Source: Agapanthus africanus
Lineage: Eukaryota > Streptophyta > Magnoliopsida > Asparagales > Amaryllidaceae
Direction of reading: 5' to 3'
DNA length: 64,000 nt
NCBI GenBank assembly: GCA_030015575.1
Contig: JASDDO010000016.1
Location: 104,365,241 to 104,429,240, forward strand
The notes below the pieces were generated by a model that was given only the letters and a program-made list of their open reading frames with translations, was not told the DNA's origin and did no database searches. Each line of letters opens with the position of its first letter. Position 1 is the first letter of the stretch. Below are positions 46,453-59,700 of the stretch, piece after piece. The position numbers were made by a program, and so were the translations under genes.

Positions 46453-49175
46453 TGTCACGACCCAAGTTTGGATGTGACCGGCACTTAGATTGTATCATAT
46501 CTAAAGATATGCACAAGTCCAAGTAAGCCGAAAACCAAGATCAAAATACCTTATTGCGGAATTATTTATGAAAATTTAGTTTTTAAGTAAAAATCTCAAT
46601 TTATGAAGTTAATTTATTAAACAAATAATCAAGAGTAAGTTTAGTTGTATTCCTAGTTGGAATCAACAATATTAACAATGAACATGAATATACACATAAA
46701 GAACATCACTGTGAATCTCATAAAGAAATAAATAATGATACTAACCAACAGATCTCAACTGTCCATATATATACCATCTCTCATTTCTAAGTCAAAATAC
46801 AGGTTTGATGGAGACTTTCTAGATACAAAATACAAAATCAAAAAGGAAGGTTACTACACATGTAACCTACCGATCAAAAGATGGAATACAACTGCAAAAG
46901 TATCTCTGCCTCGCAGCTACCCGTCCACTCTATCCCTGCAAGGAACTGTGGCACAACGGGGATGAGTTGCCAACTCAGTGAATACGACTAACATATAACG
47001 GCGAATAAAGTAAATATGACAATCATGCTACTGAATATGAATCAATATGAGATATGAGTATATGTGAAGTTCAACAATAAATCTCATGATATTTCGAAAA
47101 TCACAACTCAAGTAAATCATTTCTCATTGTCCATCAACGACACAAAACTTCCATTTCTTATAGGCATTATTCCCCGAATGATCCTGAATCAATAATACCG
47201 GTCGTTATCATCTAGATACACACCGTATTTTTATCACTAACTTCGGTATCGAGTAACCTCGCTAGGCTCCCCCATCTCAATACGGCTATCCTGCCCCTCG
47301 GTCTCGACCGGGTCCACCATGTATCCAACTGTATATCTCCCCCACTCAGTATGGATAACGTAAAATCCGCGACCGTATATCTCCCCCACTCGGTCCGGAA
47401 TAAAACCAAAACAGAAATCATCTCATGGTGGACATGACACATCAATCATGAAAATACTGGATTTATGTAATAGTATTGAAAACTCAAAACCATAAATCCT
47501 CAATTCTGCATTTATCTCATATATAACACCGAAATACGTATAAAGTAACAGGATGTCAATGATGCAATCTACCACTATATTTGATATATGAAATATGATA
47601 TAAACCCATGTTAATAAGTATGATTTTTAAGTGTAAGTGACATGGCAATATCGACGAGGTGTGTGTAGCATATAATATGTGCACGTGGCATGGCTCGTCG
47701 ATAATTGTGAAGTGTTCTAATCATCTACTCAATTTATGTGTATGTATAATGAATGCACATGATCAATTTGGCATAACAATATAAGTATCAAGTTAAGTAA
47801 AACTACGGGCGAAACACGCCATCTTTACAAAATTCCCCGGTAGATGTTTAGTCTACTCACCGGAAAAGTCGAATCTACTCCGGAATCGCTAATCCTTTCC
47901 CTTTCCTCGCGGCTTCCGTAATTCTTGTATTCGAGTCTAAATATGCAAATTAACGTATATAAGCAAAACGGCTATTTCGATATAACGGAAATGGAAACAC
48001 GCTATCCCACTTACAAGTTACCTACTATCTGATTATATTAAGTTATTAAACACTTAATCTTGCTGGATTTTAACCTTATTCTGTACTGTTTCAGAATTTA
48101 AAACGCGACGTGATTTAGTCGTGTCGTATTTAGTGTTTTGAATTACCCTTTCCGATATATCTTCCCAGATTCTTTTTACAGTGAAACTAATTAAATTAAA
48201 CAGTATCAAAATAGCCAAAATTGTGTACTGAGAACTACCCAAAAGACCAAACCCACAAAGCCCCTAACATGGCCGGCGACGCCGGTTTTTCCCTTGTTGC
48301 CGCCGGCCCAACACCGGCCCCCTGGTGTCGTCTTCTTGTGGTTTGTTCTAGTTGATTCCTACATCATTTTAACTCTGTTTAATTAAGTTAATTATCTTCC
48401 AGATCAAAGCAGATTCTGACAGACACTAAATTCAACTAAAATACGATATTATGTGACTTGATTAACTCTAAACTAATTAAGCTACAGAATCTAATCCCTA
48501 CTGTGTTTAAGAGTTTTACCCTCTTATAATGCTGTAGGAATAACCCTCCAAATGGCTAAGTCCCTCCTAGCTTGATGATGAACCATCTCCAAGAACATGT
48601 TCCTTCTTCCTCTTCTTCCTCTTGTTCTTCTTTTTCTCTCTTAATTTTTCTTTTCCTTTTAATTTCTTGAGTTTTAATCTCAGTTTTGAACTGAGAATGA
48701 GCTATATATGTGAGAGGAGGAAGGGATAGGGTTAAGGAGGTGGTGTCAAGGGTTGAAGGGTGCATGTTTCATGCAAGAAGGAGGTGTAATGAATTTGGAA
48801 ACATGCAAGCATGAGGTGTTTTTGATTTATCTTCACATTTTCCCTTTTAATCTAAATAAAATTCTGAACTAATTTGACTTTTCCAACACTTTCAATTAAA
48901 ACCTTAACTATCTTATATTTGCATAAAACCTAACTTTACAATTTAACCCCTCACAACTTAACTTATTATAAAACACATATTTTGTTAAAATGAAGCTAAA
49001 TTTATCATTAAAACCCTTATAACTTATTTAAATTACATTCAAAAATTCTAATTTAATTTGTATTACATATAACTTATGAAGATTGACATATTTGATTTTA
49101 ACCGTTTTATGATTTATCACTTTATTTTTAATTTAATTAATTTTTATTTATTTCTAACTTTTCCTAAATATTACA
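46453..49175 (-). repeat. Tekay 5' LTR
   Basis: 2723 bp, same length as its partner, followed by the TGCTT duplication. Confidence 0.94.
48702..48711 (-). promoter_or_regulatory. Possible TATA box of the Tekay promoter
   Basis: Minus strand CATATATAGC, ahead of a region rich in CT on the same strand. Position inside the LTR is suitable; the match is fair only. Confidence 0.4.
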
Positions 49176-51775
49176 TGCTTGCGATACCCGTCGATAACAT
49201 GGAGCCACACGGGAAAAGAGCAGCGGTCTCGACTGTCCTGGATTCTAGAGAAAGGGTAGAAACTTCGGGCACGGTAACCGCCAAGGTTTCACTCGTCATC
49301 CCATCACCGAGACTTGGACCTACAGAAAATGCATATGTCAAAATTCGAAGATCGATTTCTAGTAAAAGACTCAGCATTATGCTACCTTGGAGCAGCTTTT
49401 TAGTCTCTTCCCGAGCTGCACGTGTGACCTGTCTATGGACGGTAGACAACGCAAGGGGGACGCTGCTTGAGCCTGCGCCTACGGCCAAACTGGCGTCGCG
49501 TTCCCACGTCGCACGCTTCCTACGCTTCTTTTCGGTCTAAGCAGAGAGAAGCGATCTCCTCAAGCCCTCTGACAAGGGGACATCATCGTCTGAACCAAGC
49601 TCAGCCTCTGGAGCCGTTACGACATCCTTCATTGGCTGCTTCAGTAAAGCCTCCTGCTGGGATGATGGGAGAGCTAGGGCCACAACAGCTGACTCCGGAA
49701 GTTTTGCCACATCGCCGCTCGGGATCGACATTACACTCGGGATAACCTGAGTCATGGTAGTCCCTGCAATAAAGGAGAGGGTCAGACTACGAATAAGGAA
49801 AAAAGGAATGAAGGTACAATGAGCCGAATTATACCAAGACCCAAAGAAGCGTGGAGCCTCTCTTCCTCCTCGAAAGTCTTGATGGAAGCCGCGAGAGCCT
49901 CTTCGGCAGGCGACAAGGGCAACCTGGAGATCGGTATCATCCGTAGGCACGATGAATAAACCCGCATTGGTCCCATACTCGCACAAACCCTCGCTGTAGG
50001 GAGCATGAGGTTCCTGGCCGAGTACGACGTCGGCAGAAAACGACTTCTTCTTATTTTGTGAGCGAGCGCCGGCAGCTGATGGCAAAAGCTTGCGCTTAAC
50101 GGGCTTTTTTGGGCAACGAGTCCCGATTTCTGTACCCACTCCAGACTCCGGGGACGCTGCAGCTGCCGTTTCTACAGGAACACAGGATAGAGGCTTCTCA
50201 GGCAAAGCGTGTGGGGCCGCAACCGCAGCAGCTTCTCTTAAGGAAGGACGAACAATGGTCTGTCGCTTTAGGGGAACTGCTGGATTACCAGCAAGGGCTG
50301 CACCCTTGCGATTGAGCAGCAACCGCTTTTCTTCCCTAATAACAGCACCCGTCGCATGCTGGTACCACTCCACGTATGCGTTCGAGGCTTTCGGAACATA
50401 GCCCGGCTCACTGATAAGAAAGTTGGACCCCGTATTTAGGCGCATGAAGTGGTGCAACGCGCTCCAGATACCCTCTTCAATAGCAACCGGTTCTGCCAGG
50501 AAGGCCTCGAGGGGAACACCCTGGTTGTAACCCGACTGTTGGGCAAAACGGTGCGGGTTGTACCTCATGAAAAGCGCCGAGTCGTTTTGCCTGAACACTA
50601 AGAAGCCCGGCCTGATCGAGTACAAGTGCAAGATCTCCCGAGCCTTCAACGTGGGAGCCCCGTCTTTAAAGGTGTCACACAGTGGTTGCACCACCTTAGT
50701 GGACTCCTTGCCGATAGTAAGGACCCTATCGACGAAAGTCATGCTGTCCCCGACCATGCGCGGGTGGAGGACTAGTCGCTGAGCCTCTCGCTGTGACGGG
50801 TCTGAAGCAGAGGTGTCAATTAGAAGCATCACCCGGGGGAAATTATAACTGTCGTAGAAGCGGGGCCGTTTGTGGACTCCAAAAGAGCCAAGCACGTGTA
50901 TCTCGATCCACAAAGTAAAATAATGCAGCGGGAGATATACGGGTAGTACCCCGGGCTGAGTTGTGTCTGCCGCTAAGCTCAGGCCAGGATACAAATGAGC
51001 CAGCCCAGCGATCCCGACGAAAACCCGCGTCCTTTCAACCATTCGGTGAGCTGGGTAGAAAACAGACGGCCTCATATAGCGAGGGTGCATTGGGAACACA
51101 AACCAGCTTAGCCATAGCCCGAGGAACCCCAAAAAGAATATCTCTTCGTTGACGTCGGAAGCTGCGAGCTCTGCGAAAGAGATGACCGGGGTGTCCGGGA
51201 GAAAGAAATTCTTCTGATCCGCTTCCGCTGTCGGCTGGTTGTCCAAACCAAAGCCAAAGGGATCGTCGAGTTTGGTGAATTTCGCGTCTTTCTTCGATAG
51301 GACTTTTGGGCGGAGAAAGCGGGCAATAAAATCTGTGAAGCAGACACCGTGCCCTCCAGACTCCAGGAATAAACTTTCGTAAATGTTCAACACCTTGATA
51401 AGGCTTAGGAATCGGTGTTGAATGGCATTCTCTGGAGTCAGACCCATTACTACTGATCGGGTGGCGAAGATGTACTCGTCAGGGGGAAGTATTTCCTCGT
51501 AATGTTCCCCTCTGACGGGTAAGCCCGAAATTTCTACAAATTCCTCCAAAGAAATCGAAACCTCCCGATCCGATAAGAGAAAGGTGTGAGTCGGGATGTT
51601 CAATTGTTCCAAGAAATCCTTAATCCATCACACGGGAGGCGCCGGATACTGGAAAAGAGACGTGTAGATGGCAGGGTACAGCCTGAGCATTAGCAGCAAC
51701 GACTTCTTGGCCGATAAGATGTACCGGGCCCACTGCAGGTATCTGGCCGAATGGAGAGGAGTCAGGCCAATCATA
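49176..51775 (-). pseudogene. Antisense gene (aORF) of the Tat element, 5' piece
   Basis: Minus strand. The long frame 49537-51612 has no stop and reads upstream to 51775 apart from one TGA at 51628-51630. Its start lies beyond copia C. Sequence such as SISLEEFVEISGLPVRGEHY and HPRYMRPSVFYPAHRMVERT recalls plant proteins annotated as putative gypsy-type transposon domain (PF04195, from memory, not checked). A 71-nt GT-AG intron at 49764-49834 joins a coding-looking stretch in another frame (SPAEEALAASIKTFEEEERL) to the main frame, so a frameshift is likely between about 49930 and 49990. A TAG at 49537-49539 follows; the frame continues to the Tekay junction and resumes in phase at 28572. Confidence 0.75.
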
Positions 51776-53898
51776 TGTAAGTGCACGGCGGCTCCCCGAC
51801 CGTCGATCCGACGCCGGAAACGCGGAAACGAAAAACTTTGCGATACTTGCAAACCGGCACCACCGAGCACTATCAACCCGGATCGAGCCATTAACCTAGC
51901 AACTAGCAAACTAAAAGATGGGTAGAAAGTTATACCAAGCGATCTGTGTCCTTCGGTCTTCGTCTCCATTCCGATCTCCCGCGGAATCTCCATCCGTCAC
52001 CTCCTCGTCGGAAAGGGCACCACGTAGACGAATTCTTTTACGGGCTCCCACCTCTTGACCGAGGCAACTCGGGCGCGAAGTTGGCAAGCCGACGCGTCCA
52101 AGAGTGCTGTAGGTGTAGTGTAGAGAGGTATGTCTCATGGGGGTTGAAGTTGCCATTGATGAAGGTGAAGAAGGAATGAACTTTGGAGGGAAATGGTGCT
52201 ATCATTTTTCTAGCAAGGAATAATCAAAATGAGATCAAGAAATCACCACCCAAAAATGAAATCCTCCCCCTCTCTAAAGGATGTGGCCGGCCCCCCTTAT
52301 GTGAAAAATGAGGAAGAGAAAAAACTCAAGCATGAAGGGAGGTGAGTGTAGTAAAAGTAGAAAGGTGACCACATCAAAAAGGCAATGATACCATTATCAA
52401 ATCAATATCAAATTCTTTCTAATCTCATTAATGCAAGAAAAGCAAAGATGCTTTGAATCATCATGATAAACCATTTCACAAAAAACCCCTCCACAAAAGT
52501 AATTTGCACAACTGCAAATAACCCCCCTCCATCGGAAAAGTCCGGCCGCGAAGGAACAAAGGAAAACCGGCCGGAACGGAATGCAAACTGGTATCTTCAG
52601 AAAACTGATCCCGTAATAAATTACAGGAAAACCCCGCTACTGCATATACATGCCCGCATTTGTATTCCCGCTGAATACAAATGCAAAGAGACAAAATCTA
52701 CACTGTCTAATACTAGGATCCGGCTTAAGCCAAAGCCGGCTAGTAAAATCCGTCCGATCACGATCCGTGCAATACCGCACGTATCTGACCGAACCCTGCC
52801 ATATCTCCATAAGGCCTCTACAACGTTTCGCCCGAAACTTGAATAACTGTGTGTGGTGGACTCTAAAGACTCGTCAATACTATGGCTGTGGATTTAACTA
52901 CTAGCACGTCAGAGGTATTAGCCATACGTGACGGGCTACCAGCTATTGACCAAAAGGGACGTCGATGAGCGAACTCATCCTGACACCCTACTGAGCCTGT
53001 CAGTGAAAATATCCGTACAGTCCGGTTCGTTCGTCTATGAGCATCGCATGGCGGGCCTAGGGGGTTGGTAAAAGTCAGACCCCCAAAAGCGGTACAAGTC
53101 GTGTCGGAGTGTAGCCCAGAACACCCTGAGATACTACTGGAATACCTACCAGTAAATCTCCTACCTTGGCCAAGGACTTTTCATGTACTGGCTCTCCTAG
53201 ACACAGCGCGACCTCACCCCCAATACCGGGAGAGACGAACCCCTGCAGATCCGCTCACTGCCTCCATGTGGCTCGGGACTGTAAACAACTAAAACCTGTT
53301 TGCACGTATCCTTTGAGCGTGGTAGGGTAGTAATCAAAGTACAGTGGGAACTCACACGAGACAAATGACGATCTCAGGTCGATGAACTAACCTGTACACA
53401 TGTCACCAGGGAACTGCTATCTGACGTCAGGTATAAGACCAACTAGCATGTTCCCGGCGAGTCCTGTCCGGTGTACTCATAACCCAATGAGCACCTGTAT
53501 ACATCTTAGGTGAACCAACTGACACTAGTGGTTTGTGAGACCGGCCACCGCCCCTCGTCGGGGACTCGAATGTATACACTAGTCTACTCTGGAGTATCGA
53601 TGCCCTGTGTCGAAACTCCCACGACTAGGGACCTTTTAAGGATGTGCTTATAGACTACCAGCTCCCACGTATATGATCGCCCTCATACTACTGGCAGTCA
53701 AGCAAGAATCCTAGGGGCTCTATCAACGTGCAATAGTGACCTGTAAGGTCACCTAAAGCTGTACACGATGATAAAGGTAAATCAGATAGCATACTATCAT
53801 CTTGAGTAAGACTGTCCTACCGGAATAGGTCCTTCCTCAATCATTGCAATCACGTGCCTGTGATCCGATAATTAACTCTGAGGGCACTATCTCCAACA
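51776..53898 (-). repeat. Copia C 3' LTR
   Basis: 2123 bp. Internally shorter than B and clearly diverged from it, so C is not a simple duplicate of B. Confidence 0.88.
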
Positions 53899-54529
53899 AT
53901 CTCCCACTTGCATTCAAGCCTAATTATTGCGATGTCGCATACTTACAGCCCGTGTGATACCGAACACCCAACTCCTCTACTAGTCAGTCTCACAAATCCC
54001 GTTTACGAAACTATTGCGTTCGAGGAATAGCCTCAGCGAGTGGATCCGCTATGATGTTTCTTTCTATGTCTCTCTATATCTCAAGTTCGCGGAGAAAGCC
54101 ATCTCCCGAAATGAGCAATACATGTCTTAGAATGTGTCTGGATATCTGATGGGACCTAGCTCATAAGAGAACTCCAAATCCAAACTTCTTAGACTATATC
54201 GTCAACTGAACTCAATCAGTATCCTGCGCCATACCTTCCCTCAGTATCCACCTGGACCACCTGTCCAAAATACTGCCCCTTGTCAGAAGGAAAACTATAA
54301 CTCGGACAGCCTCGTTGTCGTCCAGGTCACCTTAGAAGCCTGGAATGATAACTGTCTCCCGAATGAGGCTGTCGTTATCATATCCCTAGAACATCCACTT
54401 ATGTTCTAAAACTACTTCCGACCGTTTCTTCAGGATTGGATCAATATCAACTTATTGCATCTACTGCAAAAACAACATCTGGTGTGGTACTTGACATCTC
54501 ATGATTGACTCAATTGCCTAAGCAAGTGA
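51776..54529 (-). mobile_element. Copia element C: 3' LTR and a stub of interior
   Basis: Same family. LTR 51776-53898 (2123 bp; plus-strand ends TGTAAGTGCACGG and CCAACA) followed by the reverse-complemented polypurine tract and about 630 bp of interior matching 35020-35650 of B. It then stops abruptly where LTR D begins. The LTR interrupts the aORF at 51775; TCATA (51771-51775) would be the target duplication, its partner lying outside the window. Either D inserted into C, or the two were joined by recombination. Confidence 0.82.
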
Positions 54530-56757
54530 TTTAAGTGCACGGCGGCGCCCCGGCCGTCAATCCGACGCCGGAATGCGGAAGCGGTGATTTACTTTAACTT
54601 TTCAAACCGGCACCACCGCGCACTATAAACCCGGATCATGCCATTAATCTAGTCCTAGCTATCAAGAGAAGGGGTAGAGAGATATACCGAGCGATCCGTG
54701 TCCTTCGGTCTTCTCGTCGTCGTCCCGATCTCCCCGCGGAATCTCCGGTCTCCACCAAGTCGCCGGAAGGGCACCACGTCGCCTGCTTCTTTTATGGGCT
54801 CCCACCTCTGGACCGAGGCAACTCGGGCACGAAGTTGGCGAGTCGACGTGCCCAAGGTTTACTGTAGAATAGTGTAGAGAACTATGTGTCTCATTTGGGG
54901 TATTAGATGTTGCCTTTTAGTGGAGGGATGATACATCTACTTTGTAGAGGAACTTGGGGATTATTAAAACATGAAGAGAGAAAAATCCCCATGCCAAAAG
55001 TTTGGACAGCCCATCCCCTTGAATGGCGGGCCGTGGCATGGAAAAAGAATGAGAGGAGAGTGTGTAGCCATGAGGTGAGTGAGTGAGCCAAATCAAAGAG
55101 AAAGAAAAGGGTATAATGAAAAGAAATGATCACCAATCAAAAACAACACTCCACCAACCTCATCATAACCCATCACCATCACAAAAGTCATGCAACCATG
55201 AAGCATCATGAAGTCAAGAAGTCAAGGTCAAACAAGAGCTATCATGAAGTAACAAAATGCAAAGAACACCCTCCACAAATGCTTATTTGCACAAATGCAA
55301 ATAAGCCCTCCTCCACCAATCTTCGGCCAATGAAGGATACAAAGAAATATGGACGAAACGGAAAGCAAACTGGCAACTCCAGAAAACTGGTCCCATAATA
55401 AATTACAGAAAAACCCCGATACTGTGTATACACACCCGCATCTGTATTCCGACCGAATACAAATGCAATGAGACAAAATCGACACTGTACTATACTAGGA
55501 TCCGGCTTAAACCAAAGCCGGCTAGTAATATCCATCCGATCCTGATCCGTGCAATACCGCACGTATCTGATCGAACCCAGCCATATATCCATACGGCCGC
55601 TAGTACTAACCGTCCAATCCTGATCCGTGCAATACCGCACGTATCTGATTGAACCCTGCCATATCTCCATACGGCCTCTACAGCGTTTCGCTCGAAACTT
55701 GATTAACTGAATATGGGGGACTCTAAAGACTCGTCAATACTATGGCTGTGGATTTAAGCACTAGCACGTCAGAGGTATTAGCCATACGTGACGGGCTACC
55801 AGCTATTGACCAAAAGGGACGTCGATGAGGGAACTCATCCTGACACCCTACTGAGCCTGTCAGTGACAATATCCGTACAGTCCGGTCCGTTCGTCTATGA
55901 GCATCGCATGGCGGGCCTAGGGGGTTGGTAAAAGTCAGACCCCCAAAAGCGGTACAAGTCGTGTCGGAGTGTAGCTTAGAACACCCTGAGATACTACTGG
56001 AATACCTACCAGTAAATCTCCTGCCTTGGCCAAGGACTTCGTGTAATGGCTCTCCTAGACACAGCGCGACCTCACCCCCAATACCGGGAGAGACGGACCC
56101 CTGAAGATCCGCTCACTGCCTCCATGTGGCTCGGGACTGTACCTAACTAAAACCTGTTTACACGTCTCCTTTGAGTGTGGTAGGGTAGTAATCAAAGCAC
56201 AGTGGGAACTCACACGAGACAAATGACGATCCTCAGGTCGATGAACTAACCTGTACACTTGTCACCAGGGAACTGCTATCTGACGTCAGGTATAACACCA
56301 ACTAGCATATTCCTGGCGAGTCTTGTCCGGTGTACTCATAACCCAATGAGCACCTGTATACATCTTAAGTGAACCAACTGACACTAGTGGCTTGTGAGAC
56401 CGGCCAGCGCCCCTCGTCGGGGTCTCGACTGTATACACTAGTCTACTCTGGAGTATCGATACCCTGTCTCGAAACTCCCACGACTAGGGACCTTTTAAGG
56501 ATGTGCTTATAGACTACCATCTCCCACGTATATGATCGCCCTCATACTGCTGGCAGTCAAGCAAGAATCCTAGGGGCTATATCAACGTGCAATAGTGACC
56601 TGTAAGGTCACCTAAAGCAGTACACGATGATAAAGGTAAACCAGATAGCATACTATCTTCTCGAGTAAGACTGTCCTACCGGGATATGTCCTCCCTCAAT
56701 CATTGCAATCACGTGCCTGTGATCCAATAATTGACTCTGAGGGCACTATATCCAACA
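54530..56757 (-). repeat. Copia D 3' LTR
   Basis: 2228 bp, ending TATATCCAACA next to the polypurine tract. Confidence 0.88.
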
Positions 56758-59700
56758 ATCTCCCACTTGCACTCAAGCCTAATTATTGCGATGTCGCATA
56801 CACACAGCCCGTGTGATACCGAACACCCAACTCCTCTACTAGTCAGTCTCACAAATCCCGTTTGCGAAACTATTGCGTTCGAGGAATAGCCTCAGCGAGT
56901 GGATCCGCTTTGATGTTTCCTTCTATGTCTCTCTATATCTCAAGTTCGCGGAGAAACCTATCTCCCGAAATGAGCAATACCTGTCTTAGAATGTGTCTGG
57001 ATGTCTGATGGGACCTAGATGATAAATGAACTCCAAATCCAAATTTCTTAGACTGTATCGTCAACTGAACTTAATCAGTATCCTGCGCCATGCCTCCCTC
57101 AGTATTGCCTTGGACCACCTGTCCAAAATACTGCCCCTCGTCAAAAGGAAAAACTATAACTCTGACAACCTCCTTGTCATCCAGGTCACCTTGGAAGCCT
57201 GGAATGATAACTGTCTCTCGAATGAGGCTGTCGTTATCATATCCCTAGAACATTCACTTATGTTCTAAAACTGCTTCCGACTGTTTCTCTAGGATAGGAT
57301 CAATGTCAACTTATTGCATCTAGTGCAAGAACAACATCTGGTGTGGTACTTGACATCTCATGATTGACTCAATTTCCTGAGCAAGTGATCTGCCAATCTT
57401 GCACATCCCTCTCCCCTTTAGTCTGTAAGACACCTTTAGAGAGGGTGACTCCATCACCTGCAGGTACACTACCGTGCCAGGAGTCGTCCATTCTAAATGC
57501 TCTTAGAATGCTGTCTAAGTACCCTTAATTAAGAAACCACCCAAATCTAGATCTAAAACCATAGATCTAGTAACCAGTATGTCTGATATAATGTCCAAGT
57601 CCCATGTGGAGAAACCACTGTGTGACGACCAAAGTATAACCGATCGTAGTATAGGAATATCACTTCCTACTCTGTGTATGTCATCCAAATACCATGACAT
57701 CACACCCTACTACCTTCTCAACAGATCCATCCCCTAGTCTGATGAAGTCAAACCTATGACTGTCACATCAGAAATTGACGATCTATCTCCGCTATATCTG
57801 CTTTAGTCTATAAATAGACATAAGCCACCTGTCCACCAATGCTTCCGCTGCTCCCACTGACTACGACAACCCTCTGGCAGAGTTATATAGACGTACACTT
57901 CTAAAGCCAGTTTAGAACGACGCTATACTCATCCTCCTGCCGGGTCTCACAGTCTGGAACAACAGCAATGGCAAGTCTGGGTAAACAAAAACTTCCCTGT
58001 CACCGTCCTTGAGGCTACCGGAGTACCTCTCGGGTGCATGAAGTTACCCACCAAATCTGCGGAGTGGCCAATGGAATGTCAATCCAGATTGAATCTTTAG
58101 GTTCCTTATCAAATCTTCAGTAATCTTTTACGGTTCTGGAATCACTTCCAGTTCTACCATACTCCCACTACTGTTTTCTGAAAAAATCCATTTTTATTAA
58201 AACTGTGGCGAGTCTAGAACAATATCACTATTGATCTTCCAGATGGTAGAAAGTCAACCCTCGTCATAGCCTGGGTCAACCCACAAACAGCCATTACAGA
58301 AACGTGCCTTGAGTTATCCAGAGTCTGGTTTTAAGCATAAGCCGGACAACTCCCCGTAACTTAACATCGTTAAGATATGAACTGTTCTATATCCAATATA
58401 GAACCAGAGGCACTGATTTAATTGAACCAGATTCAAATCATGCAGCTGTCTCGAGCGCATGTCAACTAAATAGAAGGAGGCCGATCAGCGTTACTCAACT
58501 TAGGAATGCTTCCAATTATGAGTAACCTGAAAGAGAAGCAAGTTCTCTTAATCATTACTATCAACTGAACACCATACACAAGTATCTACATCTTCGATCA
58601 CTTTGAAGAATCCCGATACTTGCAATACCTGGTTCTCTACTTTATTCAAATACCTATAACTTCTCAAAATTCGGACCCTGTGTTTCCACGAAACACCTGT
58701 CTAAAAACTAGAGAAGTCATAAGTAAACCGAATATAGTACGAGGACCAACCCCTCTGTCCTGATGGACCCTGGACAACATACAATACTCTGTATAAGTCC
58801 CTTGAGTCTGATAACTCATTCACTGTATGTCGTAGGTTGAAAACTGTACTTATGGTTAAGAAGAATTACACCGCTGTTTAATGCTCCTTACCTAACCATC
58901 CACTGATATAGGTAAATATCACAGACATAATTTCAAAAAGACATATCTCACTCTATAAAAATAGACGTACAGATATATCAATTTGAAATTGGTGCATAAC
59001 AGCGGATATTCAAAACCAAATATTTGCCGTCCGGCAACCAACCCAGGCGATTTCCTCAAATATCACCGATTACAACGAATCCCGATATAATGAGGATGAT
59101 CACCCAATTCCCAATAACTTACTCCCACTCATCATCTGTAAAATCATACAGATGTGAGAATTATACCTGGTAAATACATACCCTAGAGTAAGGTTCTAAT
59201 CGGGAAATCAGTTTTCCTTTAACAGTACACAGTGAAACTGAAACATTGAAATGTTTCGATGGGGTATCCCAGTATTCCTAGTAATGCCTCTTCCATTATC
59301 CAGATTCACAACTGTAACCGTGTAATTCTTTGCCATCTTTCCAAATCCCTTTCTATGTCTTTAGTCATTACCTTCTGTACAACCCTTTAGGCCAAATGGT
59401 TTTCTTCCTTCCCTACCGTTCGGCACCAGCCTATGGTTTGGAAGAAGACTATCCAATAAGCATAATGGGTGTACTGTCCTAATCTCAGGAGCACTCGCAA
59501 TGAGAGAAGGTGAAGATAAAAGACAACCGAATAAACCTTATTCCTATTTCTCCTGAACCAGAATCCATCCCCGAACTGGAACAAGTTCTTTTCGAGTTCG
59601 TATATAACCATACGATGGAGTATCCAATAAACTGTGGATCTTCGTAGTGATACGGAGTGTCCTGGAGAAATACAAAGGTGATTTTAGGATTGGCGAAGAA

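Larger units (their letters stand above)
28578..49175 (-). mobile_element. Tekay/Del-type chromovirus (Ty3/gypsy), interrupted by copia B
   Basis: LTRs of equal length, 2723 bp (28578-31300, 46453-49175), with outer ends TGTCACGACC and ATTACA on the plus strand. They are flanked by TGCTT at 28573-28577 and 49176-49180. I count 17 differences between the LTRs by eye, about 0.6 percent. It has a tRNA-iMet primer site, a polypurine tract, and gag-pol with a C-terminal chromodomain. Five in-frame stops and the 10.1-kb copia B insertion in pol make it defective. It sits inside the aORF, whose reading frame resumes on both sides. Confidence 0.95.
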
